NCBI GenBank assembly: GCA_947646735.1
Contig: CANTFK010000287.1
Coordinates: 1-64,000 of the forward strand
DNA from: Peronospora farinosa
Lineage: Eukaryota > Oomycota > Peronosporomycetes > Peronosporales > Peronosporaceae
Length of the DNA stretch: 64,000 bases
Reading direction: 5' to 3'
The position numbers were made by a program, and so were the translations under genes. A model generated the notes under the pieces. The model saw only the letters and a program-made list of their open reading frames with translations, had not been told where the DNA came from and made no database searches. Every line of letters begins with the position of its first letter. Positions within the stretch are counted from its first letter, which is position 1. Positions 47,873-57,944 of this stretch are shown here, one piece after another.

Positions 47873-49497
47873 TCATGGCTCGTACCTTCTGAGACATGGT
47901 AATCCTAGGATGACATTAAATTTGTCATCCAGATCAAGTACGATGAAATCATTATCGTGCTTTTTGCCTTCAAGCGTGTAGTGAATTCCCACTACACGTT
48001 TCTTTACTGTTACGGATGCGCCAGTTGCAAGGCGCACCGTCATCCTCGTTGGAGGGGTCTCGCGCTCAACATATTTGAGCCTACGATCATCTAGCGATTG
48101 GCGTCGAACAAAGTTGTCCAAAGCCCCACAATCAACTAGGGCGCGAAGTGACATGTTCTTTGTCACTTCGATCTTCAAGGTGATGAGGGATACTTTATCG
48201 CTTGGAGCGACAACACACAGTGACTGTGTGTTGGGTGCAGCCCTCGTCAAGAGTCCCGCGAACTCTCTTGACGTTGCTGGATCAGTAGGGCGCTCCGCCC
48301 CTACTGACCCCGACTGTTCTTTTGATGGTCCATCACGTTGTTGCGATTTTGCAGCAATGTGGGACCCACGTCTCTGGCCCTTCTTGGCAGACGATCGATC
48401 GTCACTCCCAGTGTTACGAGACACTGGGCGTGGGGCACTACACTCATAAGCGTAGTGGCCCAACTTCTGACAGCGATTGCATTTTTGCAATCGCTTGTAC
48501 CCTGGAGAGCGAGGTCGCTCGCTCTCTACATAGGAGAGGTCCATTGGTTCTGGACCTCCTCCCTCCTGCCGTCTCGGTGGACGATAGGCCCCCGAGTGGA
48601 CGTGAGCCTGTTGTAGGCTAAAGTCCTCCTGTTCCGCTGCAGAGATCGCTTGGTCCAGCGATTCTAGTTCCAAGCGGAACAGGTGGGTCTTGACAGGATC
48701 ATCTGTCAGACCCTTGATGAACACAGTAACCTGCGTGTGTTCATCGATTGGGTTCAGTACGATACATCTAACGAGGTATCGTACGTGTTGGGCGTAAGCG
48801 TGTATATCACGCTTACCCTGTTTCAAATCCAGGAGCTCAGCTCGAGCTCTGAATTCGGCGCGAGGCGGTTCAAACGTGTGTTTGAGCCGCGCCTTGAAGA
48901 CGTCATACGCTGGGAAAACGTATGGGTCGTGCAGTTTGAGCCCTAAGGCCCAAGCTTTGGCACGTCCTGCCAAGTTCGACATGGCGAACTTGACCTTCAT
49001 CGCATCGTCATCGATGCGACGAGCCTCAATGGCATCGTCGAGTTCGACGAACCATCTTAACAAGGAGTCGCTTTCGACTGCCTTGTACTTGGAGACATCA
49101 ATCTTCAAGGACTCGGGTCGACGTGTATACGTCGACCCGGCAGCAACAGCACTAGCCTGCTGTTGTCTCAACAGTTCAGACTGTTAAGCACCCTGCTGCA
49201 TCAACAAGTCAGCTTGTTGAGCGCCTTGTTGAGAACCTGCTCCTGTAGCAAGGTGAGTTTCTTTACAACTTCGTCAAGTTCATGTTGTATGAACTTGGCG
49301 ATGGTTGCATGTTGGTCGTCTCCGCTAAGAGAGAGCAACATGGCACCAACGGCAGGGTTGCCGATGGTTTCAGCCATACGCTGAACCGCATTCCATTCGA
49401 GGTCACTTAAATGGCGGAAGTCATCACGCGTTGCGTGGTGACGTTCATCACCCGCTGATTCCATAGCGGATATGGCGGTGGTCGCTGAATGGACCAC
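47873..49497 (-). mobile_element. Ty3/Gypsy Gag and protease, degenerate
   Basis: Gag with capsid-like helices (RWFVELDDAIEARRIDDDAM, KVKFAMSNLAGRAKAWALGL, VFKARLKHTFEPP, VTVFIKGLTDDPVKTHLFRL) and a zinc knuckle, CNRCQKLGHYAYEC. The protease follows in the same frame, with the active-site block LRALVDCGALDNFVRRQSLD and a flap-like VVGIHYTLEG, then VILGLPCLRRYEP. DCGA replaces the usual DTGA/DSGA. The beginning of Gag (to 49497) lies in another frame with one stop before QSELLRQQQASAVAAG. The coding strand is packed with perfect hairpins (48472-48495, 48505-48526, 48757-48784, 48794-48816, 49114-49139). Confidence 0.88.
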
Positions 49498-49509
49498 GAA
49501 GTGCTACCA
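49495..49509 (-). other. Primer-binding site of the Ty3/Gypsy element
   Basis: Two bases inside the 5' LTR end the minus strand reads TGGTAGCACTTCG, beginning with TGG as expected for complementarity to a tRNA 3' CCA end. The tRNA was not identified. Confidence 0.5.
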
Positions 49510-49511
49510 GG

Positions 49512-49938
49512 TGTAATGGGGCACCCTCCGACTATACTGATTACAGTATAGTCTACTTTCACTGATTACAGTGAAAGCAGGTGCCTCAATTACCTCACGT
49601 ATACGTGAGCAGAGGAAGGCAATCAACTAAACACACGCTTAGTTGAGAAGAAAAAGAAAACTGTATTTAATATAGTTAACTGTCTAATAAAACTAATCTG
49701 TTATAACCTATGTTAACTATATTAAACTACAACTATGTATGTTGACAACTTGCCCTCCACTCATTGCGCGCGTCCATCGGTCATTGGTCAGTGCGTTGGT
49801 TGATATGATGGCTCATATCAACCAATGAGAGGGCATCTTAAACTTCAAGGAGATCTAGGAACAATATTATAAGAAAAGATAATATTGTCAAATATTATTA
49901 GTTATATTAATATTATGTAACGGGCTCACCCCGTTACA
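49512..49938 (-). repeat. 5' LTR of the Ty3/Gypsy element
   Basis: Read on the minus strand it starts TGTAACGGGG and ends CCCCATTACA, matching the 3' LTR at 35798-36256 but lacking about 32 bp of it and differing at scattered positions. It is flanked outside by atcct (49939-49943), the complement of the AGGAT next to the other LTR. Confidence 0.9.
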
Positions 49939-49943
49939 ATCCT

Positions 49944-50769
49944 GCTTCACAGACAACACCTTTCGTTTCGACAGCTTCTGCTTTTTCGAGACCTGCTACC
50001 CTCACACCTAGACTAAAATACGAAGAGAATAGAATAACAAAATTATTTATAAATACAGAAAAACCACCTCCCAATTCGCGCCTTCGAGCAACAACGGCCA
50101 AGAGACGAAGACCTTCAAAGAGCCGGTCAACCGGCCCCCTCCGACCAGGGCGGGAAGTCCCTTCAACGGGAGGCCCAGGATAAGAGGGGGGAGGTTTTTC
50201 CTTTGCTGCGTGCGCTATGGGGGGCAAGCGCAGCGTGCGAACCGTAAGGGGAGCACCAACCCTGTTACCCCCGGGGGGAGAGGATCGACGACCGCGGTTA
50301 TCATTCCCTCTTTCTCCAATAGTTCCTGCTATTCTACGTCAGCCTTCAAGACGCCGATTCGATCGCTGAGCGCGAATCTCGGTCCCACGAAGTGAGTTTG
50401 CCAAGAACGTGAATTGATCGGCCCCGTCCAGGTGCATCATCGGTCGATCGGGACTGATCGGCGTGGTGCCCGGCGCTTGTTGCGATCATTGAGCCACTGT
50501 TTACACCTCGGGCTGGATACCTGATTCCACGTGCCCTTTTCGGAGTGTCCCCCGTGACGCCCGACGTCTCGAGCCAGCAGATTGAGCCAGCGAGGCGAAG
50601 ACTGACGAAGTCCTGGTAGAAGCACTCCAGACATCTTACTAATCCTTAATGTTTGAAATAGACGGTCTGTTCTTCTAAATACAGAAGAACCTGTCTAAAA
50701 TATTACTTTGAGGACAGCAATGTTATCATTCAAGACATATGTAAAATAATTGCTTGTCGCGGCTCAGGA
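49944..50769. other. Region beyond the retrotransposon insertion, no clear gene
   Basis: On the minus strand 49934-50227 is open (VRVAGLEKAEAVETKGVVCE, then AG at the target site) and ends exactly at the insertion. It may be a reading frame interrupted by the element. The remaining sequence to 50769 is GC-rich and holds no recognisable feature. Confidence 0.3.
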
Positions 50770-50773
50770 CTAA

Positions 50774-51110
50774 GTGTGCCTCTACGTGGACGATATGATG
50801 ACAAGGATCATGTCGTCCACGTAAAGGCACACGTGCATGCAAATTGTCTTATGCCAGGTACTAGCTGCTTATGGTCGCAGATTGTCTCGTCCAGCTTGAA
50901 CATCATATTTTGGCGTCTTCGATGCCCTATGGACTTCCATGTAGCTCGTTACTTGAAGACCACCGTTCAAAAGTGCTGTGTCCATAATCAGCTACTCGGT
51001 CATGTATGCATTCGCCACCATCGCGAACATCACCAAGTTCATGGTAGTGACGAGCATATAGATCTCGAAGAAGTCCACGCCGACTTTATGCTTGAATAGA
51101 TGTGATGTCA
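50774..51110 (-). mobile_element. Copia reverse-transcriptase fragment with a snap-back end
   Basis: The minus strand reads VDFFEIYAPVTTMNLVMFAM, then QLIMDTALLNGGLQ-like residues and CLYVDDMILVI, the order of Copia RT motifs, with shifts and stops. At the YVDDM motif the sequence folds back: 50774-50799 and 50807-50832 are 26-base inverted arms with two mismatches and a 7-base loop, so both strands read CLYVDDM. The element is a non-functional scrap. Confidence 0.7.
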
Positions 51111-54100
51111 ATGTCCGGGTTGTGACTTCGTCTATCTTGTCATTTAGCAAATCATCTCCATGTACAAGAGATGAAATTGTGTTGACCTATGGTGATATTC
51201 GATATGAATACAGGTATCGCAGCAAAGTGTATATATGTATTCATATCAAGCTTATGCATCATGGTTGTGATGCAAATTTTGTCGTCAACTAATGCCTTAA
51301 GGTGACCTCGTCATTGCAGCTCCTTTGCAGTAGAGATCATAGGTTCCCACCCTTTACCACTTTGAAAGTACGTAGACGGTAGTGAGCAAGCACCACAACA
51401 CGCCAAGAAAACGCAAAAGCCTTACATAGTGTGACTCAGCCTCTGCAGAGAAAAGTCCAACTATTTCAAATCATTTTGCACGGCTGGAAGCAACAGATTT
51501 TCTCGCGATTGTAAACATTCTTGTCGACCTTACCAAGTCTTGCATAAATACTTGCGATACTAAATCGTCGTTCCACAGTCCTGGCCAAAGATCATTTTTA
51601 AGTCGAAGCCAACACATCACTTCCTACAACTGTACTTACAGCTCCTAAAATGGTAACGTGGTTGATATCTAAAAAGGATCAGCAAGCCGAAAGTGTTTGC
51701 TGTTGACGCAGGCCCGAGAGTTTTGCTATTTGAGGACGATCGAGGTGAGCATGATGCTGCAGCGCTTGAGCTGCGGATGCTACGACTCGATTAATGAAGA
51801 TATTGAGTACGTTCATTAGGAAGGTGATCTGGAAAAGCGAGTCTTGGTTGTAGTACAAGCGGAAGACGTATTATAAAACACTCCCTTCTCCGATGTCTTG
51901 GAGGTTTTACAGATATCTTTGCTAATGTCAAAGCTGGGAACATTAAACTCGTAGAAGCCAGGGCCCGCTTGATTTGGGATACCATATTGCGCTCCTCATG
52001 TTTAACTCGAAACCTCATGACAAAATCTTTGCGCACTTCGCTGGTGGATATCCATCGTATATGGTCTCACAATACCCACTAAGTGAGTATGCTGCCGATG
52101 TCGTAGCCGTGCAGTGCATCGTCTAGAAAGAAGTCATACGTCATGTAGGACTCCACTCACAGCTAAGAGCTCCAGTACGACAGCCTGCCGCCCAGAATGC
52201 AGTAATCTTATGCACGCAGCGCCACGGCGCGCGCAAATTTCTACAAAGTCGAATTGAGGCCATACAGCACGCAAGTCTGCCGCTTTCTCTTCTTCACTGG
52301 TGCCATATATCTCGGCTTCAAGCTGACAATCATACTTTACCGGTCGCCAACAAGATAATACGAGGGGCGTGTTTTAGAATTAGGTTCTGCTTCGACCTTG
52401 TCAATGAACTGTGTCATGATGACTATGATCTAGGCACTTTTACCTCACGCTTGATGAACAGGGAGCACCTATGAGCTCACGCAAATAGCGAAAGCCAATT
52501 TTCGCCGGGACGGCAGTCCTAGCGACTTACTTTTTACTGTTTAATAAGCGAGCGTCGTATTATCCAGTAGCTAAGATTAGGTACCATGCGGCCGCTGCAT
52601 TATCACTTTGCTTGTTACTAGCACTATAAACGAAGAATTGACGCTCAGCATTTGCACATATAGCCGCACTTTCCATTCAAAAATTGTCTTTCGCGTCGGA
52701 CGTTACATACACAATGGTTCTTATCTTTCCGCTTGAAGTCGAAAGCTAACTTCACGTCGTCACTTTTTACTCGTGCAGTGTTTCTTGAGCGTGGTCTGCC
52801 CACACTAGAGAGTACTAGATTACATCTGAGCTGGCGGCCAGTGCTATTCAAGTCGATCAAACTTACACGAGACACAAGATGCCCTGTCAGTCTCGTCTGA
52901 ATTCAGGACACCAAGACGTAAGTAACACCGACGGAGCAAGTGAGTCAAAGGCGGAATGTAGTAACATCAACGGTTTTTGTCCGCCGCTTACAACGCCGAA
53001 CAAAAGATTGTGCCGGCGACGATAGGCTGTTTGAATCATGGCTCGACGACTAAAACGCTATGGATATGGCCGGAACATGATGATTGCACAAGTTTCGAGT
53101 AATGCTTAAGGTATCCTGGAATCCAGGATACCTCGAGCAAGTCCAACGTAGCTGCAATTACACGAAATAATCCAGGACCTGGATTACTTCGTGTAAATGC
53201 AGCTACGTTGGACTTGCGTGCGTGAGAACAAACGCTTGAGCTAGAGCGAGCCACAAGTCGAAATGCGTCGTCGAGGTCCCGATACTATCGGCGATTAGTC
53301 GATGAGCCTATCCCGTCTTTGCGTTGGCTAGTAAAGAGTGCTGACTGATCGAACGTTCACCGCTTGAGCCTTCGATCGACGCGACGAGAATACTACGTCT
53401 ATATGGACGTTATCGCTTATGCTGGGAAAATGAGTGGGTGAGCTTGCGAGGAGCTTCCAAATAAGAAGCCTTGTGGAACGTGACGAACATAAGGACGAGC
53501 AGTTGACGCATTACTAGCGGCCCATGCGTTACTTACAACATCGTCTACTCAACCAAATCGATCCACATTGCTACTAACGTAATTTTTTCCCCGTGCGGGA
53601 AGTGTCGTGCTTTCAATACTCGAGATATTCATCATGCACCGCTCGACAATGTCCCTTTAACGACAGGCACTTTCACTGCCGGTCGGAATCATCCTTTAGT
53701 CGGAGCAAGGTCCGACCTACGACTACTAACAAGTCGTGATGTAAACAGAGATTTGCCCCATGCTCTCTGGCTGATTTGACGTTGCAGCCTGAAGCAATTA
53801 CATATGTTATGGACGCATTGAATACAGCGACCGGGGCCAACGGCGAAGCGTTGGGGCGCTGGCAGAAAGTCAGAAACAGCAGCCAGGCATGCGTTGACGA
53901 ATTGAACAGAGCCGCGGGGCGGAAGATGAAGTGCACAAGGCCGGACGGCAATACGCAACTTGTGGTTAAACCGGGCGTCACGGTCTCTCGTTTGCGAACA
54001 TAGAGGAACGTCATTGAGCTCATGTGTGTGTAGTCAAATATACCATGGAATATAGGTGCATACGTCTGCGCGCCCTTCTCGCCAATTGAACTTGCCATAA

Positions 54101-54728
54101 TGGCGCCATTGTACTCCATCGCTTGCGTAACAAGTCTGGCCTGCATGCACCGCCCTTTATTAGATTTTTTCACGACGGGATGTCTTCGAACGAAGGTAGC
54201 ACTCGCCACACCATTCTGATTTGTCTGACGCCGCGACGGCCATTAACGGCAACAAAAATGTACGCAATGCGCACGGTCGATCGATCCATCGGTCGCTACG
54301 TCAAGTCGCGTCCAGGATTTAGCTGGAGTGAACGTTGAATTAACTGACATTCACATCGAATCCACGCTCTCTTTCTCGAAACAGTTGATATCGATCGATC
54401 GATCGCACCAAATGCCCAACTCAAGGCCAATTGCGGCTCCAACGATAAAAGTTTTGCAAAAGAGGCACGTAAGTTTTGCATGGTGCACAAAAACGCAAGT
54501 CGGCGCCAATGGCCGAGCAAAGAGAGGTATGATCATTTGAGATTTTCACTCTCACCCCCATCTACTTGTCCCGCGTAACACCGGAGCAAGAGATATAACC
54601 CGCACCAGTAGCTCTTCCCGTATCGGAATCCTACTACACTCACACCTCCAACGACTCAGCGTCGTATCTACCTCTCAAGCTCAGCATTAGCAACAGCTTT
54701 TACAGTCCAACTCGACGCGCATCATTTG
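51111..54728. other. Gene-poor stretch without supported genes
   Basis: Short open frames occur on both strands (for example 52645-52875 minus, and 53673-54209 minus with a plus-strand frame inside), but none has recognisable motifs, introns or conserved texture. The only clear structure is the pair of inverted repeats at 53109-53217. Confidence 0.4.
53109..53217. repeat. Two adjacent inverted repeats, one with a 39-bp stem
   Basis: A perfect 11-bp stem with a 3-base loop (aggtatcctgg/ccaggatacct, 53109-53133) is followed after three bases by 53137-53217: arms of 39 bases (53137-53175 and 53179-53217) with two mismatches and a 3-base loop. It resembles a small fold-back element or a hairpin RNA precursor. 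Confidence 0.85.
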
Positions 54729-55700
54729 ATGAACGCGAGTACTATCCCTTCATTTATTACCCACCACGACCACCTCGCTACTCCGGACTCTCCCTCCACC
54801 TCTCGCTACCCTGTGCTCCCACAGATTCAGCACTTGCATTCTCCTCTTAGCAAGGTCCTCGCTCGTCCAGGCGAGGAGCCCGCCAAGCTGTCCATGGCGC
54901 ACGCTATGGCGGCCGACCGCTTCGACTCCGGCACGTCGAGCGACGACGATGGGAATGTGGGCCGCAGCAACGCCTATGCATACGACGGCACTACAGTCTC
55001 ACCTTTTCGTAACTCGGACGAAGGAGAAGCGGTCAGTGGCATCGCGGCCATGAGTCTCAGCTTCATCATCAATGGCGAGATGAAGCAGGTGGGCGATGAC
55101 GATAGCAGCAGCAGTGCCTGTGGTAGCTTGCGTGGCGGGTTCGATCTCTCGTCCATGCTCAACACGGTGTGCGCTAAGCCCGACTGCTACCGCACCATTC
55201 GCGGACCGAGCGGCACGTTCTGCAAGTATCACAAGCAGGGTCGGTTCTGTCACGCCGAGGGCTGCGCGAAGAGCGCCAAGACCGGCGGCTTTTGCATCTC
55301 GCATGGAGGTGGTAAGCGCTGCGCACACCCAGATTGCAACAAAAGCGCCAAACAAGGTGGATTCTGCATTTCACACGGTGGAGGCAAGCGATGCCGCGAA
55401 GCAGCTTGCACCAAGTCGGCACTTGTGGGCGGTTTTTGCTCGGCTCACGGTGGCGGACGCAAGTGCAAAATGCCAGAGTGTACCAAGACAGCGCTTCTGG
55501 GAGGACTGTGCATTGCGCACGGTGGTGGCAAGCGCTGTCAGGTCGAACGTTGTTCCAAGAGTGCTGTGGGAGGCACTCTGTGCGTCTCACACGGTGGTGG
55601 CAAACGCTGCCAAGCTGAGGGTTGCAACAAGGGTGCCGTGCGGAACGGAGTCTGCATTCGCCATGGTGCCAAGCGTGACCATACTTCAGTGTCGCCCTAG
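54729..55700 (+). CDS. Cys/His-rich repeat protein, WRKY19-like
   Basis: An intact 323-aa protein. The first 145 residues are Ser/Asp-rich and probably disordered, ending in SSSACGSLRGGFDLSSMLNT. The rest is six to seven tandem units of about 24 residues of the form C-x4-C-x-K-x-A-x3-G-x-C-x2-HGGG-x-R/K, for example CNKSAKQGGFCISHGGGKRC and CTKTALLGGLCIAHGGGKRC. These conserved Cys/His spacings suggest zinc-binding units; databases often label such oomycete proteins WRKY transcription factor 19-like, although no WRKY domain is present. The start used is the ATG at 54729. A putative nuclear or nucleic-acid-binding role is inference. Upstream sequence holds CT-rich tracts near 54550-54690 but no clear promoter element. 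Confidence 0.85.
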   Translation: MNASTIPSFITHHDHLATPDSPSTSRYPVLPQIQHLHSPLSKVLARPGEEPAKLSMAHAMAADRFDSGTSSDDDGNVGRSNAYAYDGTTVSPFRNSDEGEAVSGIAAMSLSFIINGEMKQVGDDDSSSSACGSLRGGFDLSSMLNTVCAKPDCYRTIRGPSGTFCKYHKQGRFCHAEGCAKSAKTGGFCISHGGGKRCAHPDCNKSAKQGGFCISHGGGKRCREAACTKSALVGGFCSAHGGGRKCKMPECTKTALLGGLCIAHGGGKRCQVERCSKSAVGGTLCVSHGGGKRCQAEGCNKGAVRNGVCIRHGAKRDHTSVSP

Positions 55701-56083
55701 ACAGCCGAAGGCTTTCGTGAGCCACAAGGGCTGGTCAGACGAACCTCGATAAAGGATGTAATGTGGTTGCCATCGGAAGTGGCCGCAAAAACATTTGTTC
55801 ACTCCACACTACCATCAAACTACTGCATTTGCATGTACCTAATGCGCCATTTTGCATTGCAAATGTTGCTTTGTCCATGTAGGGGTTGATTTTACGCGAT
55901 GCTGAAGCTAGAAAGCTAGAAAGCCAGACAGATAACAACGATCCCAATTTGACAAACTAGGCATTTTGCTGCAGACACTTCATCCAATTGAAAATAGATC
56001 AACATCACATGGAGCGGTGTACTTGTTTGTATCGATGACTATCGGGTCGTCTTTGCGTTCAATTTCATAGGACCGCGACCAAT

Positions 56084-57265
56084 TCAACCAAAGCGTTTGA
56101 TGCGCAACTGGATCTTTTGCCGACAGAGAGGGTAGTGCGAGAGCAGCTCACCGCACTTCTCACACGTGTCGTGGGCGCATTGAAACACCACGTCCTTTTT
56201 TCTCTCCTCACAAATGGGGCACATCAATGCGTCTTGAAGTCGAGCAAGCTCTTCTTTAACTCGCGACGTGCAATCCTGCATCGTCGATTCGTTACGCGTA
56301 TTGTCTGCAGAATTTAAAAGCGGCGCTGATGATGATGTCGTTTGCTCTTATTGCACCGTTGTCGTTGCAGTAGCTACATTATGAGTCTACTGCAACATGA
56401 GCTCGCTGAAGTCAAATTGTTGGCTGGTAGACGTTATTTATAGTAGAGGTGGTAGAATAACGTCTTTCTGTCAAATTTCGATCCATACCTTGTAAGGTCT
56501 GCAATCCAAATACTGCATCCCTTGATCACTTGATATTGATCACGTATTTTCACATGTGATACTCTAGGAAAAAAAAGAAGGTATCAACCTTCCGGTGTAA
56601 AAGATAATTGTCAAATAAATCATCGACTCCCATGACCCATCACGTACATTGACCATTACAATACTCGATAGAAAATTACTGACATGAGTGATGGCATCGA
56701 TCGTTTTCTTGCTCACTGTATTGAGGTAAAATATCCATCGATCTTGTAACTTGTCCATTGACAATAATCAAAAAAGAATAGAATAATCTCTTGTACGATT
56801 GACAATATTAATTGCCTCGTTACTAAGAGCTGGAAAAGATGTAGAACCTGCTATGACGACATGCTGCATTACTTCTCGATACCACAAGCGACGATATTCT
56901 TGTAAAAAAATAGTAAATACTGCACGGTCGCACGTCAGCTCATCTCTAAAAACGTCAGTTTGTCACTTTGCTCATCGGATTTTTGTACCTAAAACATACT
57001 ATTAGCATGTGAGATATTATTCAGTGGATTTTATTTCAATTTTTGATTTTTTAAGTCATATACAGTCGATGCCAACGATGAGATTATAACTCTCAAGACG
57101 CAAGGCTTGCGTCACTTGTGGAAGCGTTGTGAATAGATCCGGGATCGTTGCGTCAAGAATGTCAGAGACCGATGGCCGAACGCCGACCAGTCTGCGTGTT
57201 GGACTGTGACCGTCGTCACAGCTGCTTGGTGGATGATTTGCCCAAGAATTAAGAGCAAATGACAC
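56084..57265 (-). pseudogene. Decayed copine/RING ubiquitin ligase (RGLG-like)
   Basis: Copine-type pieces appear in order on the minus strand: FTTLPQVTQALRLESYNLIV with GID near 57080, YREVMQHVVIAGSTSFPALS with NEAINIVNRT near 56850, and TIDAITHVSNFLSSIVMVNV with RDGSW near 56650. The C-terminal RING finger is intact at 56084-56281: MCPICEERKKDVVFQCAHDT, CEKCGELLSHYPLCRQKIQ (C3HC4). The vWA/copine part is cut after GID, a stretch of about 80 codons is missing or scrambled, and stops and shifts follow. An in-frame stop also lies upstream of the RING. RGLG proteins attach ubiquitin at membranes in plants. The RING piece alone could be an independent small ORF, but the order of motifs favours one decayed gene. 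Confidence 0.65.
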
Positions 57266-57944
57266 TGGATTTTATCTTGATTTTCCTCGGATCGTTTTTT
57301 GGATAATTTGTAGTACGCATTGCGGTGTATACAAATAGAAGTCTTGACGGATTTAGTCTTGACGAGATAAACAAACTCCTTACTTACATACTCTGGTCAA
57401 AAGTACTTGATACAAGTCCGAGAAACAATGTAGCAATGAAATAGTATATGTTACCAGTGCCAAGCAACCCAAATGTATACAGTATTAATATTAAACTTCT
57501 CCTGCTTCAGCAATAGCGAAAAAGGTCACTAGCAGGCTACTTTATCTTCTCTGCAAGTGACCTTCTCCCACTAACGCTGAATCTTGCAGCTATACTCGCT
57601 GCGTCATCGTCCTTATCCTGAAAGCTCTAGCCGTTTACACAACCTGACCAATAATCTCAGGTATGCCGATATCGCGTTCGTCTCACAATTTCAGTCCTCT
57701 GCAAGTTTCTAATTCCGGATCTGATCGGACCCCGATAATTGGTTTTCTACAACGTGTACAGGAACCACTTCGCTTTGCTCTTGAGGCTGGAAGCCACATG
57801 CATTTATACCTAGTTCTTTAGCCAACGAAAAAACACACCGCGTTCCACAATTTTCCTTCTCAACAACGTCATCGCTCATTAAATCCCCTCTGTATATGTG
57901 TGTTGTCCATTCTTGACACTGACTGCCTCCAAAGAACTCTCCAT
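57266..57944. other. Intergenic region without supported features
   Basis: No conserved frames, RNAs or repeats were noticed between the decayed copine gene and the membrane protein gene at 57945. Confidence 0.4.

Noticed and set aside
53673..54209. A 178-aa minus-strand frame with an overlapping plus-strand frame
   Set aside because: No motif in either frame, unusual composition, and located in gene-poor repeat-rich DNA.
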